Positions 42,472-51,946 of a stretch of DNA of 64,000 nucleotides are shown here, one piece after another (positions within the stretch are counted from its first letter, which is position 1; every line of letters starts with the position of its first letter). The translations under genes were made by a program, and so were the position numbers. The notes under the pieces are model-generated. The model worked only from the letters and a program-made list of their open reading frames with translations. It made no database searches and was not told where the DNA came from. Location of the stretch: positions 1 to 64,000 of the forward strand of contig NZ_AP018178.1 in the NCBI RefSeq assembly GCF_002368195.1. Direction: 5' to 3'. Source of the stretch: Calothrix sp. NIES-2100 (GTDB lineage: Bacteria; Cyanobacteriota; Cyanobacteriia; Cyanobacteriales; Nostocaceae).

Positions 42472-43322
42472 TTTAGATACCTTATGTAGAAATTTACGTT
42501 AATTGGCGAGGAAATTAATTTACAATAATTAAAGTTACGAGGGTTGGCGTTTACTCGTGGGATTTCTGGGTGCAATGGTTTGATCTGATAAATTTTGGCA
42601 ATTTTGGCGATCGTCAATGAGTACCTGTTTACAAAAATCGGCTTGCTAGCTACTGACAGTCAAGAGAGGACAATAGATGGTTGGCAGTGTTAACAGCACG
42701 GCAGTCTACTGTGTGCTGTCTTAGCTTCACCAGACAAATAATGTTGTAGCTTCTCAGATTTCATAGCATAAAAAATCAAAAAAATGACCAACGTTAAGTA
42801 AACTACTTTTGGTAAGCAAAAAATTTGTGTACTGACCAAGCTACAAATTATCGGGATTTTTTATACCTAGTTGTCTAACACCAAAGTTTTGATAAGTTCT
42901 TCGTCACCAATGAAAGTACTTCAGAATTTAGGACTCAAGTCCTGACTACGAAGTAATTTACCTATAATCATGAATGTGCCAGTTGCAGATTGCCGAAAAC
43001 ACCCAAAAGTTTTAAGTTAGCAAAAATTAACTCCCTTGAGTATCATTAATGTTGGTTACCTATGTTCTGAAGTTATCGGGCTTGCAGTCCAGTTAGCCCC
43101 AAACGACTTCCAGAACCAAAATCTGCTTGATGCATAATTGTTAGTGTGAACACCATTGGGAAAAATTATTGAAAAACGACTCAGTTATCGCTTTCTTGTG
43201 TAACATAGTTTAGTTTTATTTTTGTAAAGGGTAGTGTTTTGATAGCTTAGGCTTAACATAGCGATCGCGTTTGTTGTTTATCCAACAGTTTTATTTAAGA
43301 AGTATGTAATTAAGATGTTGTA
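42472..43322. other. 851-bp divergent promoter region with dispersed repeats
   Basis: No gene is found. CTTCGTCACC ... ACGAAG bounds a repeat at about 42898-42954 that includes AAGTACTTCAG and GGACTCAAGTCC, related to the terminator at 38521. The rest, including bases ahead of the Crp-family gene, is AT-rich. Confidence 0.5.
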
Positions 43323-44024
43323 ATGGAAGACCGATATAGCGTGCAGACACCTGCAAATCCCTGGATGATCACCTCGGCTCCCTTTTTTCAAGGGTTGCCA
43401 GAAACGGTTGTAGAACTAGCTCTCACCCATCTTGTTACCCGTACTCACCCAGCAAATCAGGTAATTCTACTGGAAAATGACTGGGGTGGTTCTGTATATT
43501 TTATTATGGATGGCTGGGTCAAAATCCGCACCTATAACCTAGAAGGCAAAGAGGTGACATTAAATATTCTCGGTAAGGGTGAATTGTTTGGTGAAATGGC
43601 AGCGCTAGATGAAGTACCCCGCTCTACGGATGTAATTACTCTCACGGCTACAGTAATTGGTAGTATGCCGTCTCAGGATTTTGTCAAGTTACTGCAAACA
43701 GAACCTTTAGCAGGAATGCGATTAGCGCAACTGATGGCGCGACGCTTACGCCAAGTGAATCGCCGGCTGCGCTTGCGGGAATCTGACAGCCAGTCACGGG
43801 TGGCGGATACTTTGCTATTTTTGGCAGAAGGACAAGGAAAAAAGGCACAGACAGGAACGGAAATACCCAATTTACCACACCGAGAATTAAGTAGTTTAAG
43901 TGGGCTAGCGCGGGAAACAGTCACACGAGTGTTGACTCGGTTAGAAAAAAAAGGCTTGATTAGACGGGATCAGGACATTATCTGTATTCCCGATTTGTCA
44001 GCATTGGAAAGAATGATCGTGTAA
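43323..44024 (+). CDS. Crp/Fnr family transcriptional regulator
   Basis: The 233-residue protein has a cyclic-nucleotide-type sensor barrel (VILLENDWGGSVYFIMDGWVK, then GELFGEMAALDEVPRSTDV), a long dimer helix (ARRLRQVNRRLRLRES) and a C-terminal winged helix with recognition segment SGLARETVTRVLTRLEKKGL. The barrel carries a GEMAALDEVPRST box like that of cAMP receptors (Arg and Ser/Thr), so cAMP binding is plausible. It is not NtcA, which has a different N-terminus. The DUF2232 and cobT genes follow on the same strand. Confidence 0.88.
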   Translation: MEDRYSVQTPANPWMITSAPFFQGLPETVVELALTHLVTRTHPANQVILLENDWGGSVYFIMDGWVKIRTYNLEGKEVTLNILGKGELFGEMAALDEVPRSTDVITLTATVIGSMPSQDFVKLLQTEPLAGMRLAQLMARRLRQVNRRLRLRESDSQSRVADTLLFLAEGQGKKAQTGTEIPNLPHRELSSLSGLARETVTRVLTRLEKKGLIRRDQDIICIPDLSALERMIV

Positions 44025-44177
44025 ACAGTTGTCAATTGAGCTAATACGTGTCTAAATTGGACATTTTGTCGTGAAAACTGTCATTTGTTATTTGTCAATT
44101 GTCAGCACAAATGATGAATGACAAATGGCAGAAGATAGCCCTGATGAGTCAATATACAATTTAAATGCGTCACAGCT

Positions 44178-44909
44178 ATGAGTATCTTAGATTCTCTGCC
44201 AGAGGAGCCAGAGCAAGGCCCATCATCTGAATCTCAAACTAGTCAGATCAAGTTGGGGAATCACAGCACACTCAAACCTCCCCAACTCAAGGTTGATACA
44301 CCGCTGAGAATGGTGGAAACGGCTTTTTTAGCGAGTACTGCTAGTTTGATTTGGTTTGTGAATTATTACTTTCCCTTGGGGCCAGTTTTACGGATATTTT
44401 TTCCCGTACCGATCGCACTAGTTTATCTCCGTTGGGGGCGACGCGCAGCGTGGATGGCAGCAGTCACATCTGGGTTACTGCTGGCGGTGTTGATGGGGCC
44501 AGTCCGGAGTCTGTTGTTTGTAATGCCCTATGGTTTTATGGGCGTACTATTAGGAACAACCTGGAATCGTCGTGTCCCCTGGATAGTTTCTATTACCTTG
44601 GGTATGCTACTCGGTACTATAGGGTCTTTTTTCCGGGTATGGTTACTATCTTTGTTATCTGGTGAGGATCTTTGGATTTATGGGATCAACGTAGTCACAA
44701 AGTGGGCAGAGTGGTTATTCCTATTTCTAGGGTTATTGGCAAATCCCAGTATCTTTTGGATTCAATTCGGGGCGATCGCTTTAATTATGCTGAACAATTT
44801 TATCTATTTATTTATCGTCCACATAGCGGCATGGCTGCTCTTAGATCGCCTGGGAAATCCTATCTCCCGTCCGCCACGTTGGGTACAAGTCTTAATGGAT
44901 TATGAATAA
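44178..44909 (+). CDS. DUF2232 membrane protein
   Basis: The 243-residue protein has a polar N-terminal tail of about 45 residues and then about seven hydrophobic segments, including TASLIWFVNYYFPLGP and VLRIFFPVPIALVYLRWG, characteristic of DUF2232 (YybS-like) proteins. Some resemble the S components of energy-coupling transporters; the ligand is unknown. It lies between the Crp-family gene (153 bp) and cobT, and the array after its stop belongs to the heptamer class. Its position next to cobT may mean a role in uptake of a cobalamin precursor, but this is a guess. Confidence 0.8.
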   Translation: MSILDSLPEEPEQGPSSESQTSQIKLGNHSTLKPPQLKVDTPLRMVETAFLASTASLIWFVNYYFPLGPVLRIFFPVPIALVYLRWGRRAAWMAAVTSGLLLAVLMGPVRSLLFVMPYGFMGVLLGTTWNRRVPWIVSITLGMLLGTIGSFFRVWLLSLLSGEDLWIYGINVVTKWAEWLFLFLGLLANPSIFWIQFGAIALIMLNNFIYLFIVHIAAWLLLDRLGNPISRPPRWVQVLMDYE

Positions 44910-44985
44910 TGGTCAATAGTCATTTGTCATTAGTCATTGGCAAAAAAGACAACTGACAACTGACTAATGACAACTAACAACGCAG
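44908..44985. repeat. heptamer array between DUF2232 and cobT
   Basis: ATGGTCAATAGTCATTTG followed by GTCATTAGTCATTGG and then ACAACTGACAACTGACTAATGAC. It supplies the first candidate ATG of cobT (44967). Confidence 0.75.
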
Positions 44986-44987
44986 TT

Positions 44988-46151
44988 ATGATTAATATTT
45001 ATACCCAAATATCCCAAGGTGAAGCTTGGATTGCTAAGTATCGCGATCGCTTACCTGTGTTTGCCTGTGTTTTAGGATTTACTGAAACTGGTTTAATTCC
45101 AGGGATTTCGGCGGCTGGACGTACTCCCGAAGACCGAAAGTATACTGCTTGTGCTGATGCTGAATTTTTATATTACGGTGCAGAACACCAGCCCCAATAT
45201 CCTCTACCACCACTAGCAGCGGGTGCTTCACCTGTGCTGATTTCCCGTGCTGTAGTTGAGGCGTTGCAAACTCCTATTTATTTATTTAATGCTGGCTTAC
45301 CCCAGCCCCCTGCTGTACCGATAATTGATTTGGGGGGCTTTCCGGCTAGGTGTTTAAGTCAAGGGAATGCTATGGAACTAGCAACGGTACACCACTTGCT
45401 AGAACAAGGGCTGATTTGGGGTTCTCGACTGGCTGCCAATATTCAACAGGGTTATTTAATTTTAGGTGAGTGTGTGGTTGGTGGCACAACTACCGCTTTG
45501 GCAATTTTAACTGGCTTGGGAATACCCGCCGCCGGGAAAGTTAACAGCAGTCATCCTGTTTGTAACCACGGACAAAAATCCGCTTTGGTACAAGCAGGAC
45601 TTGAGAAAATCAAGGCAAGAGGACTAGAAGCAAATACAGATTCCCTTGATCCTCTCCAACTCGTCGCCGCTGTGGGCGATCCGATGCAGGTGGTAGTAGC
45701 AGGAATGGCGATCGCCGCGAGTCGTAGCTGTGGTGTGTTGCTGGCTGGGGGAACGCAAATGCTCGCAGTTTATGCGCTGATTCAGGCGATCGCGCAAACT
45801 TACAATTTACCTTGGCAACCTCAAGAAGTGGTTGTCGGTACAACCCGCTGGGTGGCAGAAGATCCCACAGGTGGTACGGTGGAATTAGCTTTGAGTTTAG
45901 GTAATCAAGACATAATTAAAGCTGGGGAGACCCTGGGTGGGGAGATCCCACCCCTACTAGGGACTCAACTGAGTTTTACTGATTCTCTTTATCCCCAACT
46001 CCAAGCTTACGAGCAGGGTTTTGTCAAAGAAGGCATGGGCGCTGGTGGAGCTGCGATCGCTGCTTATCTTAGTCTAGGTTGGCAGCAACCACAACTTTTG
46101 GCAGCCATTGAAAAACAACTTGAGCGCTTGAGCAGATTCAATAACCAATAG
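44988..46151 (+). CDS. cobT: nicotinate-nucleotide-dimethylbenzimidazole phosphoribosyltransferase-like (TIGR00303)
   Basis: The 387-residue protein has the CobT-like features: FTETGLIPGISAAGRTPE near the start, LGECVVGGTTTALAILTGLG and AGGTQMLAVYALIQAIAQ. The TIGR00303/UPF0284 subfamily is the form found in cyanobacteria and archaea. It should make the nucleotide-loop riboside of cobamides; cyanobacteria make pseudocobalamin, so the base may be adenine. ATG 44988 is chosen because the earlier ATG (44967) falls inside a heptamer array. Confidence 0.85.
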   Translation: MINIYTQISQGEAWIAKYRDRLPVFACVLGFTETGLIPGISAAGRTPEDRKYTACADAEFLYYGAEHQPQYPLPPLAAGASPVLISRAVVEALQTPIYLFNAGLPQPPAVPIIDLGGFPARCLSQGNAMELATVHHLLEQGLIWGSRLAANIQQGYLILGECVVGGTTTALAILTGLGIPAAGKVNSSHPVCNHGQKSALVQAGLEKIKARGLEANTDSLDPLQLVAAVGDPMQVVVAGMAIAASRSCGVLLAGGTQMLAVYALIQAIAQTYNLPWQPQEVVVGTTRWVAEDPTGGTVELALSLGNQDIIKAGETLGGEIPPLLGTQLSFTDSLYPQLQAYEQGFVKEGMGAGGAAIAAYLSLGWQQPQLLAAIEKQLERLSRFNNQ

Positions 46152-46202
46152 CGGATACCAAGACTCAGCCATTTCAGGTAAATCTCTTGGACGATTAACT
46201 TA

Positions 46203-46577
46203 TTAGTGAATTCTCTCCCGCAGTAATTGTTCTTCTAAAGCGGCAATGCGATTGTAAGCTGCTGTTAATTGTGCTGTTAGTCGTTGTATTTGAATTTCTG
46301 GTGTCAGGGTTTTTTCTCCACTTTGACGATTCATCTCTGGATACATCCCATCCGACAATACATCCTTATGTTCCAGTTCAGAATTGAAATGGAGATTTCC
46401 TTTGTACTGGTAATGTACGGCGTTGCTATTTTCTGAATAGCTATCTCTTGCCTGGGTTTTAGCTAAAGAGCACTCTGATAAAGTTTGAGACACTTTACTG
46501 TCAAGCTCCTCAATCACTTGGCAGAGGGCATCCAGCTTATAGCTCAAAGTCATGATCTGCTTTTGTAATGGCTCCAT
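46203..46577 (-). CDS. hypothetical coiled-coil protein
   Basis: The 124-residue product has a helical N-terminus (YKLDALCQVIEELDSKV), an Asn/His-rich middle and a helical C-terminus (IQRLTAQLTAAYNRIAALEE) with heptad pattern. No family is recognised. It is convergent with cobT and has an ATG start; composition is ordinary for this genome. Confidence 0.55.
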   Translation of the reverse strand: MEPLQKQIMTLSYKLDALCQVIEELDSKVSQTLSECSLAKTQARDSYSENSNAVHYQYKGNLHFNSELEHKDVLSDGMYPEMNRQSGEKTLTPEIQIQRLTAQLTAAYNRIAALEEQLLRERIH

Positions 46578-47602
46578 TTAATACCCTAATCCGCATATTT
46601 TCTCTATGTTATTCAATTTACTGGCAGACTTAAATATACTTATGAATTATTTAATTTTTGCCATCTTTTTTGCGAATCTGATATCAAAGTCATTACTTAT
46701 CAACATAACTCAATATTTTTCTAAGTCATACTCATGAATATTCTGACAAAAAGTTAACTATTGAGTTGTTATTAGCCCTAAAACTCATTAATTTTCGTAA
46801 AATTGAGTTTTTTTGCCTCTTATCTCCAATATTTTCCTGCTCAAAGCCTGTAAGTTGTTTTTGATGAAAGTTTAATGCCTGACTTGTATAGCTACTGTGT
46901 TGCAAAGCCAGCGCCGTGCATTAGTTTCCAAAGTTGAGCCGACTGGGGTGGGGTTTGAAGAGTTGTAGTTAAGTGGCGTGGCTGTCTCAATATCTCTTTG
47001 CCACTGACTACTAGCTAGTACGGTTACAGCGCAATGCTTTTACCCGAAAACTGTCAAAATACTTACATGCAAGTGGCGTAGGTATTATTACCCTAATTTC
47101 CTAATCAGGAAACGATCACAATTAGGCTCTGCACAAGAGAATTATTTAGAACTGAGGATTTCCGAAAAAATTCACTGAAAAAAAAGCAATTCAAAATAGT
47201 AAATTAAAAAGTAAAATCGTTACCAGGATAGGATATATTTACCCTATTGAAGCAAGGGAAACTGAAGAGCGCCATCTACCGCAGGTAGGATCTAGCAATT
47301 ATATAGAAAAAAACTCCACCCCAGGATCTAAGTTTTTATTTAAATGATTGTGTAGGGGTGGGTTTATTTGGATATTTGTTAATGAATTAGGATATCTGTG
47401 AACCCGCGCATGAAGGTATGAACCATTAAACTTTCATCAAAACAACCGACAACTGTACGGGCGGGTTTACAAATATTTCTCGCTGATTAACGATGATCTA
47501 AATAAACCCGCCCCAACTGACCACTGACACGCCAAGCGCAATACATTTGTTGGCAACTGATTTAGGATTGCTATATAATCTAGAACTTCATATACAAAAT
47601 CG
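46578..47602. other. about 1 kb without a recognised gene
   Basis: Neither strand carries a convincing frame. Two dispersed palindromic repeats stand out: GGTGGGTTTATTTGG ... GTGAACCCGC near 47356-47408, and GGGCGGGTTTAC ... TAAACCCGCCCC near 47460-47513. A CTACCGCAGGTAG palindrome lies near 47275. A transcribed non-coding RNA cannot be excluded. Confidence 0.4.
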
Positions 47603-48754
47603 ATGGATCGCCGCTCGTTTTTATTAGCCACAGGTACATTAGCACTTTCACAACTGCTGATTGGCTGTAGTGGTAACAACAAGACGCAACTGAAAGTACA
47701 GCTATTAAAAGGTTCTATCCCTGGTCAGGTAGTTAATAAATTTCAGAAAGCCTTACAACCACAGCCGCAGTTAAAGTTTTCTCCTGTAGGGCAGATACAA
47801 GATTTATATAAACAATTGCAAAATTGGCACAAACCCCCAGAATCTAAAGATGAACAAGGATGGCGGCGCTTAATCCCTTGGCAGCAAGACCAAAAAACAG
47901 CGATCGCGGACTTAGTGACATTGGGGGATTATTGGCTAAAATCTGCAATTGAGCAAAAACTAATTCAACCAATCAATGAACCGCAGATTAAACAGTGGAC
48001 GAATTTGGACGATCGCTGGAAGCAACTAGTAAGGCGCAACGACCAAGGTAATCTTGATTCTCAAGGAAAAGTTTGGGCTGTTCCTTACCGTTGGGGTAGT
48101 ACGGTGATTGTTTATAACCGGAAAAAGTTCCAACAATTAGGATGGACACCGCAAGATTGGAGTGATTTGTGGCGAGATGAAGTGCGATCGCGGATTTCTC
48201 TACTCAATCAACCACGAGAAGTGATTGGTCTGGTTTTAAAGAAATTAGGAAAATCCTACAATACAGAGAAACTTGACCAAATTCCCGAATTGGAGAAAGA
48301 ACTACGCACCTTAAATCAACAAGTCAAGTTCTACAGTTCCCAGACCTACTTAGAACCTTTAATTATTGAGGACACTTGGCTGGCGGTTGGCTGGTCTGAC
48401 GATGTTATCCCAGTGCTGGCGAGTTATCCGCACTTAACAGCCATTATTCCCCAGTCAGGAACCGCCTTATGGGCTGATCTCTGGGTACGTCCAACTGGCG
48501 TTGACAAAGACACTTTAGCAAATCAATGGATTGATTTTTGTTTGCAGCCGGCGATCGCAAAGGATATTTCTGTGCTGAGCAAAACTAATTCACCAATTGC
48601 GCCCAATATTACCTCATCAGAAATTCAGGAACCATTAAGAAATATATTAGTAAACAATCGTGAAGTTTTCACTAAAAGTGAATTTTTACTTCCTTTATCT
48701 CCATCAGCAACAAAAGAGTATGAGAATTTGTTCGCCTTAATTCAGAAAGGATAA
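47603..48754 (+). CDS. extracellular solute-binding lipoprotein (PotD/spermidine-type)
   Basis: The 383-residue protein begins MDRRSFLLATGTLALSQ with a lipobox LLIGCSG (Cys at about 22), so it is a lipoprotein; the double Arg suggests possible Tat export. The mature part has the two-lobe periplasmic-binding pattern (VWAVPYRWGSTVIVYNRKKF, then LWADLWVRPTGVDKDTLANQW) related to spermidine/putrescine or iron binding proteins. No permease or ATPase is adjacent, so ligand and partners are unknown. Confidence 0.85.
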   Translation: MDRRSFLLATGTLALSQLLIGCSGNNKTQLKVQLLKGSIPGQVVNKFQKALQPQPQLKFSPVGQIQDLYKQLQNWHKPPESKDEQGWRRLIPWQQDQKTAIADLVTLGDYWLKSAIEQKLIQPINEPQIKQWTNLDDRWKQLVRRNDQGNLDSQGKVWAVPYRWGSTVIVYNRKKFQQLGWTPQDWSDLWRDEVRSRISLLNQPREVIGLVLKKLGKSYNTEKLDQIPELEKELRTLNQQVKFYSSQTYLEPLIIEDTWLAVGWSDDVIPVLASYPHLTAIIPQSGTALWADLWVRPTGVDKDTLANQWIDFCLQPAIAKDISVLSKTNSPIAPNITSSEIQEPLRNILVNNREVFTKSEFLLPLSPSATKEYENLFALIQKG

Positions 48755-49064
48755 ATGAAGGATGAAATGTGAAGGATGAAGGATGAAAATCAATTGCCAA
48801 ATCTCCCAACGCTTCTGGGTAAAAGAGACTGGGGATAAGAAATACAACTGACTATTAACTATTGACCATTGACATCTGACAACTTATACCAATTTCTATG
48901 TGAGGCTGCACATTATCGCCCTCACCCTATAAGGGTGGGGCTATACATACAAAGCCTGCCAGAGCAGGCTAATTATATGCATCTTCATAGTAAATTGGTA
49001 TTACGAAGATTATTTAGTAATTTCATCCTTCATCCTTCATACTTCATACTTCATCCTTCATCCT
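48755..49064. repeat. spacer with two arrays of ATGAAGG-type heptamers in opposite orientation
   Basis: GAAGGATGAA units lie at about 48760-48788 and their complement (CTTCATCCTTCAT) at 49024-49070. The second array provides the stop codon of the next gene. Between them is a CCCTCACCCTATAAGGGTGGGG hairpin. No gene is visible. Confidence 0.7.
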
Positions 49065-49601
49065 TCATGAAGAACGTCGCCAACCAAACTTATTCTGACT
49101 AGGCATATTGATATTACATAAAGCTGGACTAATACTAAAGTTACAAGTATAGCTTCCTAACAGTTCTTCCTGATAATTAAATACGCGAACATTATAATTA
49201 TCCCTTCTCGCCGCAGTACCCAAACGATTGATAAAGTCGTAGCGTTCTAGATAATCTAATAAACTCCAAATTTGCTGATTAACTACTAAATCTACCCGCG
49301 CAGGTTCTAGCACTGAAGCGGGATATGCTATCCAATTAGCTAATAGCTTGTTCTCGGCGCTATTTTGTGCCCGCCATAATCTAGGAACGGTTAAATTTCC
49401 TTGGTTAATCGTAGTAGCTGTAACCACATTACTTTTTGGTTTCGTTAATAAGCTGAGTTCTAAAGGTGCCTTAGAAGGCTTTGGTATAGAGGAATTTTCC
49501 CCTAGTGAAGGTCGTATTGGTACAAGAGAAATCATCGCTAGGCTAAAACTTAATAATAGTGGTAGCGATGTTTTGCAACCAGAATTTTTTTGGATAAGCA
49601 T
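49065..49601 (-). CDS. secreted hypothetical protein
   Basis: The 178-residue protein has a signal peptide (LPLLLSFSLAMISLVP) and a polar mature region without a known domain (RVDLVVNQQIWSLLDYLE, then NVRVFNYQEELLGSY). Two Cys (about 153 and 162) could form a disulfide. The final codons and stop lie in the heptamer array. Possibly a Nostocales-specific envelope protein. Function unknown. Confidence 0.6.
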   Translation of the reverse strand: MLIQKNSGCKTSLPLLLSFSLAMISLVPIRPSLGENSSIPKPSKAPLELSLLTKPKSNVVTATTINQGNLTVPRLWRAQNSAENKLLANWIAYPASVLEPARVDLVVNQQIWSLLDYLERYDFINRLGTAARRDNYNVRVFNYQEELLGSYTCNFSISPALCNINMPSQNKFGWRRSS

Positions 49602-49847
49602 AGTTTTTATTGTGTTTCGCTTGTCAGTTGTCAGTTGTTTTTGAATTTAGTTGAATATCTTACTTGGACAGATGTTAAGCTATTGTGCTTTTAAGTTTCA
49701 CAATCCATCCTCAGGGCTATTGACAGTTGACCTTTGACAGTCAACAGTTAACAGCCCTTATTAGTAGTTATGCAATTTAGACGCGCATTAGCTTACTTAT
49801 TTTTCCACTGATCGCTGACCACTGGTAGATATTTTTATGATATTTAT

Positions 49848-50627
49848 CTAAAGTTTGATAGCTAGAATGCGAATTCTTCGGTAGTCTGCTGTCCAAGTTC
49901 CATCTTGATAAAGAGTTGGCTTGAGTTGTTCTTCTACGTGACGAATTATTTGTGTTTTTTGTTCAGCAGATATTCCGACAAAAAATGCGCCGGCAAACAT
50001 TTCAATCCAGTTGGCTAAGCCTGCTTCTTTGTCTGCTAGAGGAGTGGGACGATCGCGCAAGCTAGCATAGATGACATCAAAACCTTGTTGTTCCAGGAGA
50101 GTAGCATATTCACCAATGCTGGGGTAGTACCAAGGATTGAGTGTTTGTGGTTGGTGAATTCCCATAGAGGCGATCGCATTTTCTAAAGCTGTGACAATAG
50201 CCCCCACATTCCCCTTCCCACCAAATTCTGCCACAAACCGCCCACCGGGTTTGAGTGCTTGATGAATGGATGCGATCGCTTGTTCTGCTTGTTTCACCCA
50301 ATGTAATACAGCGTTGGAAAACACCGCATCGCATGGCTTTTCTACTTGAAAGTTCCTAGCATCAGCAACATCAAACTCAATCTGGGGATAATTTTGTCTC
50401 GCCTTCTCAATCATCGTGGCGGCGCTATCAATTCCCATCACCTGGGCCCCAGTTTGGGCAATTTTTTCTGTGAGTTGTCCGGTTCCACAACCGAGATCTA
50501 AAATTAACTCCCCTGCTTTCGGGTTAAGTAATTGCAATAAATCCTCACCATACTGCCACACGAAGGCGTGTTTATCCTCATACAAACCACTATTCCAATT
50601 ATGTGTAGGTATGGAAATACTATTCAT
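49848..50627 (-). CDS. class I SAM-dependent methyltransferase (trans-aconitate-methyltransferase-like)
   Basis: The 259-residue protein has motif I ILDLGCGTGQLTEKIA, then VMGIDSAATMIEKAR, VFSNAVLHWVK and ALKPGGRFVAEFGGKGN, typical of the Rossmann methyltransferases related to trans-aconitate methyltransferase. The methyl acceptor is not evident. ATG 50627 (MNSISIPTHNW) gives a normal N-terminus; the upstream extension is hydrophobic nonsense. It lies next to glutaredoxin GrxC, divergent. Confidence 0.88.
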   Translation of the reverse strand: MNSISIPTHNWNSGLYEDKHAFVWQYGEDLLQLLNPKAGELILDLGCGTGQLTEKIAQTGAQVMGIDSAATMIEKARQNYPQIEFDVADARNFQVEKPCDAVFSNAVLHWVKQAEQAIASIHQALKPGGRFVAEFGGKGNVGAIVTALENAIASMGIHQPQTLNPWYYPSIGEYATLLEQQGFDVIYASLRDRPTPLADKEAGLANWIEMFAGAFFVGISAEQKTQIIRHVEEQLKPTLYQDGTWTADYRRIRILAIKL

Positions 50628-50865
50628 AGACAGGAAATTCCACAACGGGAGCGTTAAGTATGAATTGTCATAATAAATATCACATGAAAATAGACAAATT
50701 TTTATTCGCAATATTACGAATTTTTGTGACAAATATTACAAAATCGCCACGCCTGTAAGTTTATTCGCACTTTGTAAGCCGATGATGCGATCGCACTTTC
50801 CCTGGGGTGAGTAGTTCATATAATTTAAGCTAGAGACAGTTCACAAAAAGCGATAACATGCAAAT

Positions 50866-51192
50866 ATGCTGAATTTTCTCAATCCTCTATTAAACCGACA
50901 TCCAGAGCAAGTAAAAGCTAACGTTGAAATCTACACTTGGCAAACTTGCCCTTACTGCATCCGCGCTAAGATGCTACTTTGGTGGAAAGGCGTTCAATTT
51001 CAGGAATACAAAATCGACGGTGACGAAGCCGCCAGAGCAAAAATGGCAGAACGAGCCAACGGACGCCGTACAGTTCCCCAGATTTTCATTAATAATCAAC
51101 ATGTTGGTGGCTGTGATGATCTTTATCAATTGGATACCCAAGGTCAACTCGACCCTCTCTTAGCTCAAACAGCCGTTTATAGACAAAATTAG
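50866..51192 (+). CDS. grxC: glutaredoxin 3, dithiol type
   Basis: The 108-residue protein has the active site CPYC within TWQTCPYCIRAK, the TVPQIFINNQHVGG cis-Pro region and the GGCDDLY glutathione-binding loop. It reduces protein disulfides or glutathione adducts with glutathione in the cytoplasm. The N-terminus is about 20 residues longer than the E. coli protein. Separate from the CGFS glutaredoxin at 57129. Confidence 0.93.
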   Translation: MLNFLNPLLNRHPEQVKANVEIYTWQTCPYCIRAKMLLWWKGVQFQEYKIDGDEAARAKMAERANGRRTVPQIFINNQHVGGCDDLYQLDTQGQLDPLLAQTAVYRQN

Positions 51193-51420
51193 CACCTCCA
51201 GGTTAGTTAAATACTCCCAGCTATAACCGCAAATAAAAATCAAATCAGCCCGCTACGGTGGGCTTTGTCATGACAACCTGTAATCAGCACTTCAGCAGAG
51301 TAGGCTAGAGAAGACATCGCTTCAGGAGACGGCTAAAAGTGAAAAAATCAGAAATCTGGAAGTAGTAAAGAACAATAAAATGGTTTGGTTAGCAATTGGC
51401 AACAGGGTGCGCTTAAGGAT

Positions 51421-51594
51421 ATGCCAACGCCAGAACAAATCGAAGTCTGTTTCATTCTCAGCTATAGATTAACTCAAATGTATGTACCAATATATTTAGT
51501 AACTGTAAATAGCCGGACAAAAGACGTATTTATCTTAGCTGGGGAAGAAACAGAAATCATCATTAACACCAATGGATATTGGAGGTATTTATGA
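51421..51594 (+). CDS. DUF6888 small protein
   Basis: The 57-residue protein begins MPTPEQIEVCFILSYRLTQM and contains TKDVFILAGEETEIII, the pattern of DUF6888 family proteins, which in cyanobacteria are encoded next to DUF6887. Its last codons TTA TGA overlap the next ATG by four bases (ATGA). The pair is arranged like a toxin-antitoxin operon, but neither activity is established. ATG 51421 was chosen by family alignment; an upstream TTG start (51385) would add 12 residues. Confidence 0.7.
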   Translation: MPTPEQIEVCFILSYRLTQMYVPIYLVTVNSRTKDVFILAGEETEIIINTNGYWRYL

Positions 51595-51803
51595 GTAAGC
51601 GTGATTTCACAGCAATGACCCGTCCCGAGTTTCGTCAATATATCCTTGAGCATAGGGAAGATGAAGAAGCACTTCAAATCTACATTGACAGGTTCCAAAA
51701 CCCCAACGCCAAAGTTTACCCAGCACCCAAGTCATTAGAAGATTTAGAGAATTTCCCCGAAATTCACCGCCAGCATCTAGAGCAGCAACGCCAACAAGGA
51801 TAA
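51591..51803 (+). CDS. DUF6887 small protein
   Basis: The 70-residue acidic protein (FTAMTRPEFRQYILEHRED, then YPAPKSLEDLENFPEIH) matches DUF6887, the usual partner of DUF6888. GGAGG at 51581-51585 is the ribosome-binding site, lying within the end of the upstream gene, so translation of the two is coupled. Length and charge suggest a regulatory or antitoxin-like protein. Function not known. Confidence 0.7.
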   Translation: MSKRDFTAMTRPEFRQYILEHREDEEALQIYIDRFQNPNAKVYPAPKSLEDLENFPEIHRQHLEQQRQQG

Positions 51804-51946
51804 AACCAGTCTCAGAACATGGGGAAGAAGGGTTGCAACGGAACGATCTCGCACCTTGATTGCTCAACATTGGGGCGATCGCTAGTATTCAATATCCATA
51901 ATTGGCAGACTTGATATTATCTATAATAATTATTTTTAATAATCTG

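Noticed and set aside
43323..44024. NtcA identity of the Crp-family gene
   Set aside because: The N-terminus and helix-turn-helix differ from NtcA; only general Crp/Fnr family membership is supported.
47213..47300. Riboswitch-like leader before the lipoprotein gene
   Set aside because: Only a short CTACCGCAGGTAG palindrome is seen; no known riboswitch core could be recognised.
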